A DNA stretch of 64,000 nucleotides from Bin5 sp965204525 (GCA_965204525.1 OZ241994.1:992001-1056000); one strand, 5' to 3'. Numbered from the stretch's first letter, positions 17,435-27,060 are shown. A program made the numbers and translations. The notes: generated by a model from the sequence alone, not told the origin.

Positions 17435-18736
17435 TCAGGGGACTTGCGGCGAGGACAGAAAGCTACCCAAGCGGGCAAGCACTTCGTTCATTCCAGGGTG
17501 GTGGTCCCTCAGCAGAGTTTCTTCGCCTATCCCACTGTCTGACCATTCGATCATCTTCGCTGCTTTTTCGTCCGTTTCCAAGTCGACGTAGCTTGTCGAT
17601 AGACGCAGAGAAAGCTCTGAATCCGGCGTACCAAAGTCAGAACCTGGCAATGTGGCGATCTGAAACGCCTCCAAAAGGAATCTTGCCAGGTCGACGGAGG
17701 TGTGGACCCCGCGCGCAGACAACTGCTTGCGCCACTGGTCGAAATTGGGAAACAGATAGAAGGCCCCCCTTGGTTCGGCGCAAGGCACGTCCAGTTCGCA
17801 GAGGCCCCGCCAGAGGAAACGGGTGCGAGCCGCGTGAAGCGCTGTGCATTTTCTAATGTATGCGGCCAGGTCGGCATCCTCGGCGTAGGCTGTAATTGCG
17901 GCATATTGGATCGGCGCCGATGCAGTGGACCAGAGTTCGCTTCCGACTTTGGCGGCGGCCTGGAGCAACTGCTGGCCATTTTCGCCGGGCGGAACGATCG
18001 CGATGCCCAAGCGCCAGCCGCCGAGCGAAAGATGCTTGCTCTTCCCACCAATCACTACCGTTCCCTCCGGGTAGAAGCGACTGATGGAGACGTGCTCTTG
18101 CCCGAACGCGGTCAGTCCGTAGATTTCGTCTGAAAGAACCAGGACGTTTTCTCTACGGCAAATGTCAGCAATCTCTTCCAAGTGCGCAGGCGCCAGCATC
18201 TGACCAGTCGGATTGCTGGGGCTATTCAAGATCAGAAGATGCTGGCCGTGCGGGGAGTTGTGCAGCAGGAGCCTAAGCCTATCGGGATGCAGGTGGTGCC
18301 CGTCCTGGGGGCTGGCCGGAATGCGCAGAACCGGACGACTGAACAAGCGTGACTGCGGCTCGTAGCTAACCCATGATGGGGTGTGCAATACAGTGGCCCC
18401 GGCAACGGCCATCTGGAAGGCGAAGAGGAGGGCCTTGCTGCCTGGGGCAACGATTACCTGTTCGGCCTTGACGTCGCGTCCTAACTGGCGAGAGTGAAAG
18501 TCTGCCACAGCCTGGCGGAGTTCGGGAAGCCCGGCGCTTGGCAGATAGCTCTGGCGAGAGGCGTGCTCAACCAGCGCGCTGACGATCTTGGGGTGAGCCG
18601 GGAAGCGGGACTCGCCAAATCCCAGGTGGTAAACTGTCTGGCCCTGGGCCCACATTTGGCGAACACGTTCGTTGATAAACAGTGTGGGCGAGGGCGCAAG
18701 CCGGTCTTCCAGGGAAGGAGCGAGAGAAAAATTCAC
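17435..18736 (-). CDS. PLP-dependent aminotransferase, class I/II
   Basis: A 433-residue fold-type I aminotransferase. Motifs are NSPSNPTGQML, LSDEIYGLTAF and the PLP-lysine segment GGKSKHLSLGGWRLG. The start is GTG at 18736. It lies 32 bases downstream of livF in the same direction and is probably cotranscribed with the branched-chain amino-acid-type transporter, suggesting that the imported compound is an amino acid or amine. A distinct enzyme from the aminotransferase at 8953. Confidence 0.87.
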   Translation of the reverse strand: MNFSLAPSLEDRLAPSPTLFINERVRQMWAQGQTVYHLGFGESRFPAHPKIVSALVEHASRQSYLPSAGLPELRQAVADFHSRQLGRDVKAEQVIVAPGSKALLFAFQMAVAGATVLHTPSWVSYEPQSRLFSRPVLRIPASPQDGHHLHPDRLRLLLHNSPHGQHLLILNSPSNPTGQMLAPAHLEEIADICRRENVLVLSDEIYGLTAFGQEHVSISRFYPEGTVVIGGKSKHLSLGGWRLGIAIVPPGENGQQLLQAAAKVGSELWSTASAPIQYAAITAYAEDADLAAYIRKCTALHAARTRFLWRGLCELDVPCAEPRGAFYLFPNFDQWRKQLSARGVHTSVDLARFLLEAFQIATLPGSDFGTPDSELSLRLSTSYVDLETDEKAAKMIEWSDSGIGEETLLRDHHPGMNEVLARLGSFLSSPQVP

Positions 18737-18768
18737 AGGTGAGCGTTAAGAGTCTCTTGTCGGGAATC

Positions 18769-19473
18769 TCAGCCGACCCAGAATGCCTTTTCGAGGTCGG
18801 TAAACTCTTCGGCCGGACCTTGAAACTTGTTGCGGCCCAGTTCCAGCACATAGACATAGTCGGCGATCTTCAGGGCCGAGCGAATCTCCTGGTCCACGAG
18901 CAGAATGGTCAGACCCTCGCGATCTCGCAGATCGACAAGCATCTGATACACTTCTTCCGACAGCAGTTTGGCGAGCCCGGCTGTCGGCTCGTCCACCAGG
19001 ATCAGCTTGGGGTCAGTCATCAACGTACGGCCGATTTCGACCATCCTCTGCATTCCGCCCGAGAGTTCGCCGGCGTTGGATTTGCGCCGCGGTTTCAGGT
19101 CAGGGAAGCGTTCGTAGTTCTCTTCGAGCTTTCGTTTGATGCGGCTCTTGTCATTCTTGAACGTCCACGCGCCCAACTCCAGGTTTTCCTCCACCGACAT
19201 GAAACGGAAGACGCCAGGCTGCTGAGGAATGTAGGAGATTCCCATGTTTATGCGTTCGTGTGTCGGCACATCGATGATGTCCTGGTCATCGAGGCGGATC
19301 TGCCCTTGATTTGGTCGCAGGAAGCCGTAGACCGCTTTGAGCATGGTCGACTTACCTACCCCATTTGCACCGAGCACGGTTGTAATCTTGCCGCCCTCTG
19401 CCTGCATTGAGATGCCCTGAAGGATGTTCAGGTCGCGATAATATCCTACATAGAGGTCGTTGACTGCCAGCAT
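18769..19473 (-). CDS. livF: Branched-chain amino acid ABC transporter ATP-binding protein LivF
   Basis: Cytoplasmic ATPase of a HAAT-family importer, 234 residues. Walker A LGANGVGKSTMLKAV, the ABC signature LSGGMQRMVEIGR, Walker B LILVDEPTAGLAK, and the LivF-typical YIPQQPGVFRFMSVEENLE are present. Its ATG overlaps the livG stop as TAATG, indicating translational coupling. Part of the livHMGF operon on the minus strand. Confidence 0.95.
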   Translation of the reverse strand: MLAVNDLYVGYYRDLNILQGISMQAEGGKITTVLGANGVGKSTMLKAVYGFLRPNQGQIRLDDQDIIDVPTHERINMGISYIPQQPGVFRFMSVEENLELGAWTFKNDKSRIKRKLEENYERFPDLKPRRKSNAGELSGGMQRMVEIGRTLMTDPKLILVDEPTAGLAKLLSEEVYQMLVDLRDREGLTILLVDQEIRSALKIADYVYVLELGRNKFQGPAEEFTDLEKAFWVG

Positions 19474-20198
19474 TACTCTTCGTCCTCGCCCAGATAGGCC
19501 GCCTTCACCAGGGGATCTTCCCTCACCACCTCCGGGTCGCCGTCGGCTATCAGGTCACCGTAATTCAGCACGAGCAGGCGGCGGCTCAGGGTGAAGATCG
19601 TGTCCATATCGTGGCTGATAATAATGAACGCTTTGCCCTGGGCATTTGTCTCCGTGATGTAGCGGTAGATCACTTCCATGAGCCTGGGGTGAACGCCGGC
19701 GAACGGTTCATCCAAAATGATCATCTGGGGATCGAGCATGAGAAGGCGGCCCAACTCCAATAGCTTCTGCTGGCCGCCCGAGAGCGCCCGGGCGAATTCG
19801 TTGCGAAGGTGGGCTATCGTCAGAAACTCCAGGACCTCCTGCGCCTGCTCTTCGAAGTCACGTTGGCGGGCGGTCGCGCGCATGGCCATGGCCGGGATGA
19901 GCAGGTTCTCCAGCACAGTCATGCGGCGAAAGGCGCGTGTGACCTGAAAGGTTCGACCCAGACCGGCTCTGGCGACGCCATAGGGCGGACGCGTGTCTAT
20001 TCTCTCCCCGTTCATGTAGACTGTGCCGCTCGACGGCTTGAGCGCGCCGTCAAGGATGTTGGTCAGCGTGGTTTTACCAGCGCCGTTTGGGCCGATGAGA
20101 CCGATCAGCTCGGGCCCTTCGACGGTGAAGGAGACGTCCTTCAGAACCTCCAGGCCGCCGAAGTTCTTGAAGATGTTGTTAGCGGTCAGTTTCAACAT
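19473..20198 (-). CDS. livG: Branched-chain amino acid ABC transporter ATP-binding protein LivG
   Basis: Second ATPase of the importer, 241 residues, with Walker A GPNGAGKTTLTNIL, the LivG-typical GLGRTFQVTRAFRRMTVLENL, the signature LSGGQQKLLELGR and Walker B MIILDEPFAGVHP, then SHDMDTIF. The start overlaps the 3' end of livM by 20 bases. Confidence 0.95.
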   Translation of the reverse strand: MLKLTANNIFKNFGGLEVLKDVSFTVEGPELIGLIGPNGAGKTTLTNILDGALKPSSGTVYMNGERIDTRPPYGVARAGLGRTFQVTRAFRRMTVLENLLIPAMAMRATARQRDFEEQAQEVLEFLTIAHLRNEFARALSGGQQKLLELGRLLMLDPQMIILDEPFAGVHPRLMEVIYRYITETNAQGKAFIIISHDMDTIFTLSRRLLVLNYGDLIADGDPEVVREDPLVKAAYLGEDEE

Positions 20199-21483
20199 GG
20201 TTGCTTACCGCCTCTTCCTCCACAGTTGCGTTCTCGTCACTACTGGAAGCGGGATCCTCCCCCTCACCCTCTTCCGCTGCCTCAGCTGGCGCGGCGCGAA
20301 TCGATACCGTTTCCTCGGCGACACCGCCGCGACTTATCCTCTCCAGAATCGGAAAGAGGAGGCCGTTGCGCTGGAAGCGGAGGGTCAGCATGAGCAGCAA
20401 GCCGAAGAAGACCAGTCGCCACAGTGTCATATCGATGTGCAAGGGACCGATCGTAATGTTTGTTCGCAACAACTCCAGCACAAAGGTGATGACGATAGCG
20501 CCGACCGACGCTGTGTAGATGTTTTCAAGCCCGCCGATTACGGCCATGGCGATAACGAGGGACATTTGCAGGATAATCAGCGTGTTAGGCGTAATGATAC
20601 CGATGTAGTGGCCTTGCAGTGCGCCTGCTGCCGCGGCCAGGGTGCTGGTGATCACAAAGACCAGCACTTTGTAGCGTACGATGTTAACGCCGAGGGCGGC
20701 CGCAGCCTCTTCATCTTCGCGAATGGCGCGGATAAACAGACCGAACCGGGAACCGGCCAGCCAGGTCATCATCGCCATCGCAACCAGGAAGAGGAGCAGC
20801 ATTGCGTAGTAGGGCGGTATCTTGCTCGTCGAGCTGAAGCCCAAGAGGCCGCCGGGAAAGAGCGGAACCAACTCCAATCCGCTCTGACCCTCCGTTATCG
20901 GGATCTCAGCGCTGATTGAGGCGCGCAGGATCTCGGAAAAACCGATCGTAAACAGTGCCAAATAGGTACTTCGCAGCCGCAGCACCAGCCAGCCGACCAG
21001 AAGACCGAAGGTGGCGCCCATCACCAACCCCATCGCAATACTCGCCCAAACGGGGGGAAAGACTATCAACGTGCCGGCGGGAAGGGTTTCGGTCTTGGCC
21101 ATGTCGAGGCATGATTCGTCGATGGTGCCGACGCGCCGGATATTCAAGACCACCAGCCACCAGTTTCCGAATAGAGGTATGTCAGTGCACAGCTCGGAAG
21201 GAGCGGTTGTGAAACGGATGAATTTCCCGATCAGGCCGGATGTATAGCCGCCGATCGCCATGAAAGCCATGTGCCCAAATGAGAACTGACCTGCATATCC
21301 GGCCAGGAGTGACCAGCTGGATGCGAGGATCGCATAGAAGAAGGCCGTAATGGCAAGGTGCATGAAGTAGCTACTGAGAACCAGGGAACCCAGTCCCCCC
21401 AGTTCTGAGGACGCCAGCGGAATAACAAACAGGATGACCACCGCAATCGTGCCGGTGACGCGGTAGAGAACGGTTGGCTTCAT
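20179..21483 (-). CDS. livM: Branched-chain amino acid ABC transporter permease LivM
   Basis: Membrane subunit of the importer, 434 residues. Early helices contain LLAGYAGQFSFGHMAFMAIGGY, the hallmark of LivM, and the cytoplasmic loop has FIRAIREDEEAAAALGVNIVRYK. Two departures from the usual form are a loop of about 50 residues with two cysteines after the third helix region (around residues 95-145) and an acidic, Glu-rich C-terminal tail of about 50 residues. ATG overlaps the livH stop in an ATGA arrangement. Confidence 0.93.
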   Translation of the reverse strand: MKPTVLYRVTGTIAVVILFVIPLASSELGGLGSLVLSSYFMHLAITAFFYAILASSWSLLAGYAGQFSFGHMAFMAIGGYTSGLIGKFIRFTTAPSELCTDIPLFGNWWLVVLNIRRVGTIDESCLDMAKTETLPAGTLIVFPPVWASIAMGLVMGATFGLLVGWLVLRLRSTYLALFTIGFSEILRASISAEIPITEGQSGLELVPLFPGGLLGFSSTSKIPPYYAMLLLFLVAMAMMTWLAGSRFGLFIRAIREDEEAAAALGVNIVRYKVLVFVITSTLAAAAGALQGHYIGIITPNTLIILQMSLVIAMAVIGGLENIYTASVGAIVITFVLELLRTNITIGPLHIDMTLWRLVFFGLLLMLTLRFQRNGLLFPILERISRGGVAEETVSIRAAPAEAAEEGEGEDPASSSDENATVEEEAVSNHVETDR

Positions 21484-22721
21484 AGCTCTCGCCCAAAGAG
21501 GCCGGTCGGTTTCAAAAGAAGAACCAGCGTCAGGATCACCATGCCATAGGCGGGAATGTAGGCGGCTGCCCTGGTCGCATCGGGAATGCAGCCGGTTCCC
21601 GCGGCTTCCACCAGCCCGACGATCAGGCCGCCGAGGAAAGCGCCCGGCAGGCTGCCCATGCCGCCAAGTACGATAATGACAAAGGAACGGGCGGCGGCGG
21701 GAATGCCCACCTGGGGCAACCAGGAGAAGACCTGGACGAGTGAGGCGCCGGACAGTCCCGCCAGCATCGCGCCCATGCTGAATGCCAATGTATTCATCGA
21801 GTTGGGGTTAATGCCCGTGACGGCCGCGGCCTGCCTGTCCTGGCTGACGGCTCGAAGGGCCTTGCCCACCCAGGTACGGTAAAGGAACCAGAGCAGCGCC
21901 GCCAGCATGAGCAGTGCGAGAACGGCTGCGGTGAAACGAGGATTGGGGATGGAAATCGCGTCAAAGACGGTGACGTTGCCCGGCGTCATCCTGAGCAGCG
22001 CTCCGGAATCGGCGGGAAGTTCCATCCGGGGAAAGGGAAAGAATCGTTGGGCCTTTACAGGAACGGCCGAAGTCAGAGCCTGCGTGAAGTACTGAAGGAA
22101 GAATGCCAACCCGAAAGTTACGAGAATTGCGTATTCGGTTGGCCGCTCGATCTCTCCACTGCCCATGGGGCGCAGGAAAATCCTCTCGAATACGTAGCCG
22201 ATAGCAAAGGTCACGATACAACTTGCCAAAATGGCGACCAAGGGAGAGACGCCCGGCAGCCATTTGGCAGAAATAAAGTAGGTGACCATGCCACCAATCA
22301 TGTAAAACTCGCCATGGGCGAAACTGACGACGCCCAGGATGGAGAAGATGAGGGTCAGGCCCAAGGCCATGAGACCGTAGATGATGCCGATGACGATACC
22401 GTTGGCGAGCTGTGAAATGACAAATCCGCCGTTTGCGACACAGAGATTGTCGGGGTCGGCAAGGGCGAAGGCGGCGACAAAGATACCGACGACAATCGCG
22501 ATGGCGATGCCGATGAGGCGATTTGTGATTTTAGGTGTGGCGACCCAGAGGGGGAGGAGGCTGAAGGGCCCAAGCGCCGCGCCGATCACCGCCCCGCCAA
22601 ATGAAGCCTGGGAGATCTCCAGGTCTTTGCGGGCGTAGATGCGAGGCGTTACGACGCCACCGAGGGCGCCCCAGAGGAGGATCCATAGTAGCGCCCAGCC
22701 GAAGATTGCTGCGTTTTCCAT
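21480..22721 (-). CDS. livH: Branched-chain amino acid ABC transporter permease LivH with N-terminal extension
   Basis: Membrane subunit, 413 residues, about 110 longer than typical LivH. The recognisable LivH part starts near residue 105 (QLANGIVIGIIYGLMALGLT, then FAHGEFYMIGG) and includes the loop LRAVSQDRQAAAVTGIN. The first 100 residues hold two or three additional hydrophobic segments (for example FGWALLWILLWGALGGVV and IAIAIVVGIFVAAFAL) of unknown role. Separated from the upstream binding-protein gene by 173 bases containing a stem-loop. Confidence 0.92.
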   Translation of the reverse strand: MENAAIFGWALLWILLWGALGGVVTPRIYARKDLEISQASFGGAVIGAALGPFSLLPLWVATPKITNRLIGIAIAIVVGIFVAAFALADPDNLCVANGGFVISQLANGIVIGIIYGLMALGLTLIFSILGVVSFAHGEFYMIGGMVTYFISAKWLPGVSPLVAILASCIVTFAIGYVFERIFLRPMGSGEIERPTEYAILVTFGLAFFLQYFTQALTSAVPVKAQRFFPFPRMELPADSGALLRMTPGNVTVFDAISIPNPRFTAAVLALLMLAALLWFLYRTWVGKALRAVSQDRQAAAVTGINPNSMNTLAFSMGAMLAGLSGASLVQVFSWLPQVGIPAAARSFVIIVLGGMGSLPGAFLGGLIVGLVEAAGTGCIPDATRAAAYIPAYGMVILTLVLLLKPTGLFGREL

Positions 22722-22825
22722 GGTTCAACTCAGTGCCCGGCCAGCAGGATTTCGCGGCGGATCGAAACACAGCAACTCAAAAAGAGAGGCATGGTCCGCT
22801 GCGGCCGGCTGGAGAAGGACAGGGG

Positions 22826-22862
22826 AAAGGCCCGCAAGCAAAGGGTTTGCCCGCGGGGCCTT
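22826..22862 (-). terminator. Stem-loop between binding protein gene and livH
   Basis: On the minus strand AAGGCCCCGC pairs imperfectly with GCGGGCCTTT, with an inner GCAAA/TTTGC stem. No long T run follows. It probably marks a partial stop or mRNA-protecting structure that lets the binding protein be made in excess over the membrane parts. Confidence 0.5.
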
Positions 22863-22894
22863 CCGTCCGGACTCAGGTTTCAGAGTTCAGCCCG

Positions 22895-24250
22895 TTACTC
22901 CTGGCCGACGATAATCGGCGCGCCGGTCTGGTAGATTACAGGGTATACAACCGTAGTTTCAGTTGCGTCCTGCCCTTCTTCCTGGTACTGCACAATCGTA
23001 ATGGCCGGGTCGGGGAACTGGTGCCACCACTTGGGGTCCACGCCCGCCTGCTCGGGGGTATTGCTGCGGTTGATGGGGAAGGTGATGGGACCGAGGGCGC
23101 CCTCGTGGTTGATGTTCTCAAGGGCGTCGATAATATCGGCCGGATCGGTGGAGCCGGAGTCCTCGATAGCCTGTGCGATCAGCATGATGGAGTCGTAGGA
23201 GGCCATTGCGTAGGACTCAATGTCATCCTTACCGGTGCGGGCCGAGTACTCAGCGACCAGGGCCTGAGCGACGTCGTTGTAGAGCTGTTGAGGGAGACCG
23301 ATACGGCGCACATAGCAGTGGTTGCCGTCGGGGACGTTGGTCCAGAAGGCATCGCTGACGAGCGAAACCTGGTTGCACATGGTGGGCACGTCCTGCGGGC
23401 CGATACCGGCATCGGCGGCCTGCTGGGTGAAGTTGTAAGAGGCTTCACCGGTGGCGAGGGTAACGATCAAGTCCGGGCTTTCGGCCTTGACGCGCTCGAT
23501 GATACCGGCGAAGTCCTGGGTGCCGATGTCAACACTGAAGGTAACGGAGGCGATGCCGGCCTCGTCCAGGAGCGCGGTCGTGTTTTCGGCGGCCGGGATA
23601 CCGTAGTCGGTGTTCTCGGTGAGGATGACCACCTTGTCGAGCTTCATGCCGTTCTCGTCGCGCAGCCACTGCATGAACTTGACGTCAACTGTGGAAACTT
23701 CGGAGCTCAGCGGCGCAATGCGGAAGATCTCATCGTACTGGACGCTGGTAATGGTGTCGTTCCAGGTCTCGGCAAAGACGATGGGAACACCGTTGTCGCG
23801 GGCGACTTCCTTGGCTGCCACCCCGACGGAGCTGTGGTAGCCGCCGCCGATGCCGACGACGCCGTCCTGGTTAATGAGGCGCTCGACGACAGCTGTACCG
23901 CGTTCCGGCAAGCCTTCAGTATCGACGATGATCAGTTCGACGGGCCTACCCAGGATACCGCCGCGTTCGTTAAGTTCTTCAGCTGCGATCAACATCGCCT
24001 CTCGCATGGCCTCGCCGCCTACAACGGCGCCGGGGGCGGAGAGAGGAGCAAGCGCGCCGATTTTGATCGGCTCCATCGCCATGTCGTCAGATTCTTCTGC
24101 CGGCGCCTCAGTTGGTGCAGCCGCTTCTTCTTCCTGGGCTGCTGGTTCGGCCTCTCCGACGGTCTCGGCCTGAGGCGCACAAGCGGCGAGCAAGAGGACC
24201 AGAATGCTTAGCGCAATTGCGCTCCAAATTAGCGTTCGCGATCGGTTCAT
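22895..24250 (-). CDS. Branched-chain amino acid-type ABC transporter substrate-binding lipoprotein (first copy)
   Basis: Periplasmic-binding-protein type 1 receptor (LivK-like), 451 residues. The N-terminus has a signal segment ending in the lipobox LLAAC, a Glu/Ala-rich linker of about 35 residues, then the ligand-binding domain starting IKIGALAPLSAPGAVVGGEA. A GGAG Shine-Dalgarno precedes the ATG and a strong promoter lies 100 bases upstream. Immediately upstream of livHMGF, so it is the cognate receptor. It is closely similar along its whole mature length to the gene at 24698. Confidence 0.93.
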   Translation of the reverse strand: MNRSRTLIWSAIALSILVLLLAACAPQAETVGEAEPAAQEEEAAAPTEAPAEESDDMAMEPIKIGALAPLSAPGAVVGGEAMREAMLIAAEELNERGGILGRPVELIIVDTEGLPERGTAVVERLINQDGVVGIGGGYHSSVGVAAKEVARDNGVPIVFAETWNDTITSVQYDEIFRIAPLSSEVSTVDVKFMQWLRDENGMKLDKVVILTENTDYGIPAAENTTALLDEAGIASVTFSVDIGTQDFAGIIERVKAESPDLIVTLATGEASYNFTQQAADAGIGPQDVPTMCNQVSLVSDAFWTNVPDGNHCYVRRIGLPQQLYNDVAQALVAEYSARTGKDDIESYAMASYDSIMLIAQAIEDSGSTDPADIIDALENINHEGALGPITFPINRSNTPEQAGVDPKWWHQFPDPAITIVQYQEEGQDATETTVVYPVIYQTGAPIIVGQE

Positions 24251-24697
24251 TGGAAGATTCTCCTTGAGTCATTTAGGGCTCTTGACGTCGGCCGCGAAGT
24301 TGCGGCCGCAAATGCCGAATTGCAGAGAAACAGCACAACAGATGGCTATCCCAAGCATTATGCAACAGAGAACTATTCATGTCAACGGCGAGGCTCCGAC
24401 GGGGTGCAGTCCAAAATGGGGGCGAACTTTCGTATACCTCAAGTAACGACAAAACAACGGCCAGCCCACGATCCGAACTCCGGAAGAGGAAACAGCAGCT
24501 CTCTACTCTCCACTCTCTCCTCGCCTTTGCGCCTGCCCCTGCATTTCGGGCAGCCTCCCAAAAAACTGACGCAAAAAGATACAATTGCCCTGTTTTCTTG
24601 GGCCTTTCGGCCTGACGTCGCAAATGGTCTCTCGCCGTCATTTACGGTCTTTGGACAGATAGATTGAAAGGCAGTCCACTTTGATGTTATTCGGCGG
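24251..24697 (-). other. Intergenic region between the two binding-protein genes
   Basis: A 447-base non-coding stretch. It contains the promoter of the first binding-protein gene (24357-24385), and a leader stem-loop GGCCGC-gaagtt-GCGGCC at 24290-24308 between that promoter and the start codon. No convincing terminator for the upstream paralogue was found. Confidence 0.55.
24357..24385 (-). promoter_or_regulatory. Strong sigma-70 promoter of the livK-livHMGF operon
   Basis: Minus-strand TTGACA (24380-24385), 17-base spacer, CATAAT (24357-24362): 11 of 12 consensus bases at optimal spacing. Predicted transcription start near 24350, about 100 bases before the ATG. Confidence 0.75.
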
Positions 24698-26044
24698 CTA
24701 CTGCCCGACTATGATCGGTTCACCCGTTCGATATGTCGGTGGGTAGACTACTGTGGCGCCGACTGAGTCCTCGCCCTCTTGCTGATATTGAACAACGGTT
24801 ACTGCCGGGTCGGGGAATTGGTGCCACCACTTGGGATCGACGCCTGCTTCGTCCGGCGAGTTGCGGCTGTTTATGGGAAAGGTGATCGTGCCCAGCGCGC
24901 CTTCATAGGTGATCTCTTCCAGTGCGGCTATGATCGCTTGCGCGTCCGTTGTCCCTGCTTCGTCTATGGCCTGCGCGATAATGCGAACGGCGTCGTAGGC
25001 TGCGAAGGCGTAAGATTCCGCCCCTTCTTTGCCCGTGCGCGCTTCATATCCGTCAAGAAAACTATGGGCGGCATCGTTGTACAGTTGAGGGGGCAAACCA
25101 ATTCGCCGCACGAAACAGTAGTTACCGTCAGGGACGTTTGTCCAGAATGCGTCGCTTTCCAGGGCCACATGGTCACACATTGTGGGAACATTCTGTGGCC
25201 CTAATCCGGCATCGGCAGACTGCTGGGCGAAATTGTAGGAAGCTTCTCCGGTTGCCAGTGACATTATCAGATCCGGCTCTTCGGCCCTTATCCTCTCGAT
25301 AATGCCGGCAAAATCCTGCGTGCCGATGTCCACCCCGAAGGTGACGGATTCGATCCCTGCATCACTCAATAGCCGCGCAGTATCTTCGGCGGCGGGAATC
25401 CCATAGTCGGTGTTTTCAGTCAACAGGACCACCTTCTCCAGCCTGGCGCCGGCTTCGTCTCGCAGCCACTCCATGAATTTGACGTCAATGGCGGAGACTT
25501 CTGAGCTGATCGGGGCGATTCGAAAGACTTGAGGATACTGTACGCTTGTGATTGTGTCGTTCCAGGTATTGGCAAAAACTATCGGAATTCCATAGTCGTG
25601 GGCGACCTCCTTGGCAACGACGCCAACTGAACTATGGTAGCCGCCTGCAATGGCAACGACCCCTTCCTGGCTGATCAGTCTCTCGGTCACCGAGGCCCCC
25701 CTCTCCGGAAGGCCTTCGCTATCGACAACGATTAGCTCGACAGGTCTGCCCAGGAGGCCGCCGTTTGAATTGATCTCTTCGGCGGCGATGATCATCGCGT
25801 CCCGCATTGCCTCGCCGCCTACGACGGAACCGGGGGCCGAGAGTGGGACAAGGGCCCCAATTCGAATGGATTCCCCGGCCGGTCGCTGAGGAGTATTCTC
25901 TTCCGTCGAATCATTCGCTTCCGAACTTACTGTGACCGGCTGACTCTCTTCAGAGGTCGGTGAAGCCGGACCGCAACCAATTATCACGAGGGTTATGAGG
26001 GCCGCTGCAAACGCGCGTTCAATTCCAAACAGGGTGAATCTCAT
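24698..26044 (-). CDS. Branched-chain amino acid-type ABC transporter substrate-binding lipoprotein (second copy)
   Basis: Paralogue of the adjacent binding protein; 449 residues with a lipobox ending in VIIGC, a Ser/Glu-rich linker and a ligand-binding domain starting IRIGALVPLSAPGSVVGG. Blocks such as WNDTITSVQY, LTENTDYGIPAAE and VDIGTQDFAGIIER are shared with the first copy. ATG at 26044 is chosen because it gives a proper signal peptide and has GGAGAGA just upstream; a longer frame to 26119 is unlikely. It follows SDR and MaoC genes, and may feed the same permease with a different ligand. Confidence 0.92.
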   Translation of the reverse strand: MRFTLFGIERAFAAALITLVIIGCGPASPTSEESQPVTVSSEANDSTEENTPQRPAGESIRIGALVPLSAPGSVVGGEAMRDAMIIAAEEINSNGGLLGRPVELIVVDSEGLPERGASVTERLISQEGVVAIAGGYHSSVGVVAKEVAHDYGIPIVFANTWNDTITSVQYPQVFRIAPISSEVSAIDVKFMEWLRDEAGARLEKVVLLTENTDYGIPAAEDTARLLSDAGIESVTFGVDIGTQDFAGIIERIRAEEPDLIMSLATGEASYNFAQQSADAGLGPQNVPTMCDHVALESDAFWTNVPDGNYCFVRRIGLPPQLYNDAAHSFLDGYEARTGKEGAESYAFAAYDAVRIIAQAIDEAGTTDAQAIIAALEEITYEGALGTITFPINSRNSPDEAGVDPKWWHQFPDPAVTVVQYQQEGEDSVGATVVYPPTYRTGEPIIVGQ

Positions 26045-26118
26045 TGTTGTCTCTCCGATTCTGGGGCAGTGATAGTCAAGAAGTGAGGTAAGGGAACCGA
26101 CGTTGGGGAATGCAAACA

Positions 26119-27060
26119 CTACTGACTCGGATCTTCGTAACCAGCTTTTCGCAATTCGTTGCGTGGGACTTCTGCGTCCGTTCCGTATCTGGGCATACGG
26201 CTAAGGATAACCCGATCGCGCAGCGATGTAGGCAGACGTTCGATCCAATTCCGAATGACGGCGTCGCGGCCGACCAGGTAGCGCGCTTTGGGGCGGGAGA
26301 CGGTAAGGATCATGTCCACGATTCGGGCCACTTCTTCAGCATCGACGCCCCTCGGTCTTTCAAGAGATTCGGAAATCCTTTTGAGCAGGGGACCATACTT
26401 CTCAAATGCTTCGGGCGGGTACTTTCGCAGCTCCCCTTCTACGTAAGAGCGGGCTTTTTGCCAGATCTCAGTCTTGATCGCGCCCGGCTGGACAGAAACC
26501 ACTTCGATTCCCCAGGGATTCAACTCGAGCCGCAGACCGTCAGTAAGCGCTTCCAGGGCAAACTTGGAGGCACTGTATGGCGAGAGAAGGGGTGTCGAAC
26601 TGAATCCGGCGATCGAGCTTATCATCACGATTCGGCCCTTTGCCCTTCTCAGTAAGGGAATCAGCGGTTTGGTGACGGACAGCGGCGCGATCGTGTTTGT
26701 CTCAAGAACACGGCGCAACTCAGCCGGGTCAAGGTACTCAACGAGGCCGCCCACGGCGATTCCGGCGTTATTCACCAACCCGTGCAGTCCATTTCCTCCC
26801 ACCGATTCGCCAACGGTCCTCGCGGCCTCAGCGATCTGATCCGGGTCAGTTACATCCAGCAATATCGTATGCAGCCTTGTAGACGCTTCGCTCTCCAACC
26901 GGATTGCGTCAGCCTCTTTACGCACGGTTGCGAAAACCTTCCAGCCGGCGCGATCCATCCTAAGGGCGCATGCGCGGCCTATACCGCTGGATGCCCCGGT
27001 GATCATGACGGTTTTAGGCTGTAAGTTCCTGGTCTCTCCTGTCGCGCTTACTGTTGCCAT
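26119..27060 (-). CDS. Short-chain dehydrogenase/reductase
   Basis: Classical SDR of 313 residues with the cofactor motif MITGASSGIGRACALRM near residue 19, VNNAGIAVGG, and the active-site pair in SPYSASKFALEAL. The extended C-terminus (about 50 residues beyond the core) resembles retinol-dehydrogenase-like SDRs. NADPH use is likely because a basic residue follows the first strand (TVRKEAD). Substrate unknown. Same-strand neighbour of a second SDR and the liv binding protein. Confidence 0.88.
   Translation of the reverse strand: MATVSATGETRNLQPKTVMITGASSGIGRACALRMDRAGWKVFATVRKEADAIRLESEASTRLHTILLDVTDPDQIAEAARTVGESVGGNGLHGLVNNAGIAVGGLVEYLDPAELRRVLETNTIAPLSVTKPLIPLLRRAKGRIVMISSIAGFSSTPLLSPYSASKFALEALTDGLRLELNPWGIEVVSVQPGAIKTEIWQKARSYVEGELRKYPPEAFEKYGPLLKRISESLERPRGVDAEEVARIVDMILTVSRPKARYLVGRDAVIRNWIERLPTSLRDRVILSRMPRYGTDAEVPRNELRKAGYEDPSQ

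Noticed and set aside
22601..24211. Open frame of 536 codons on the plus strand
   Set aside because: It lies antisense to livH and the binding-protein gene; composition is that of a codon-bias shadow and no domain is recognisable.
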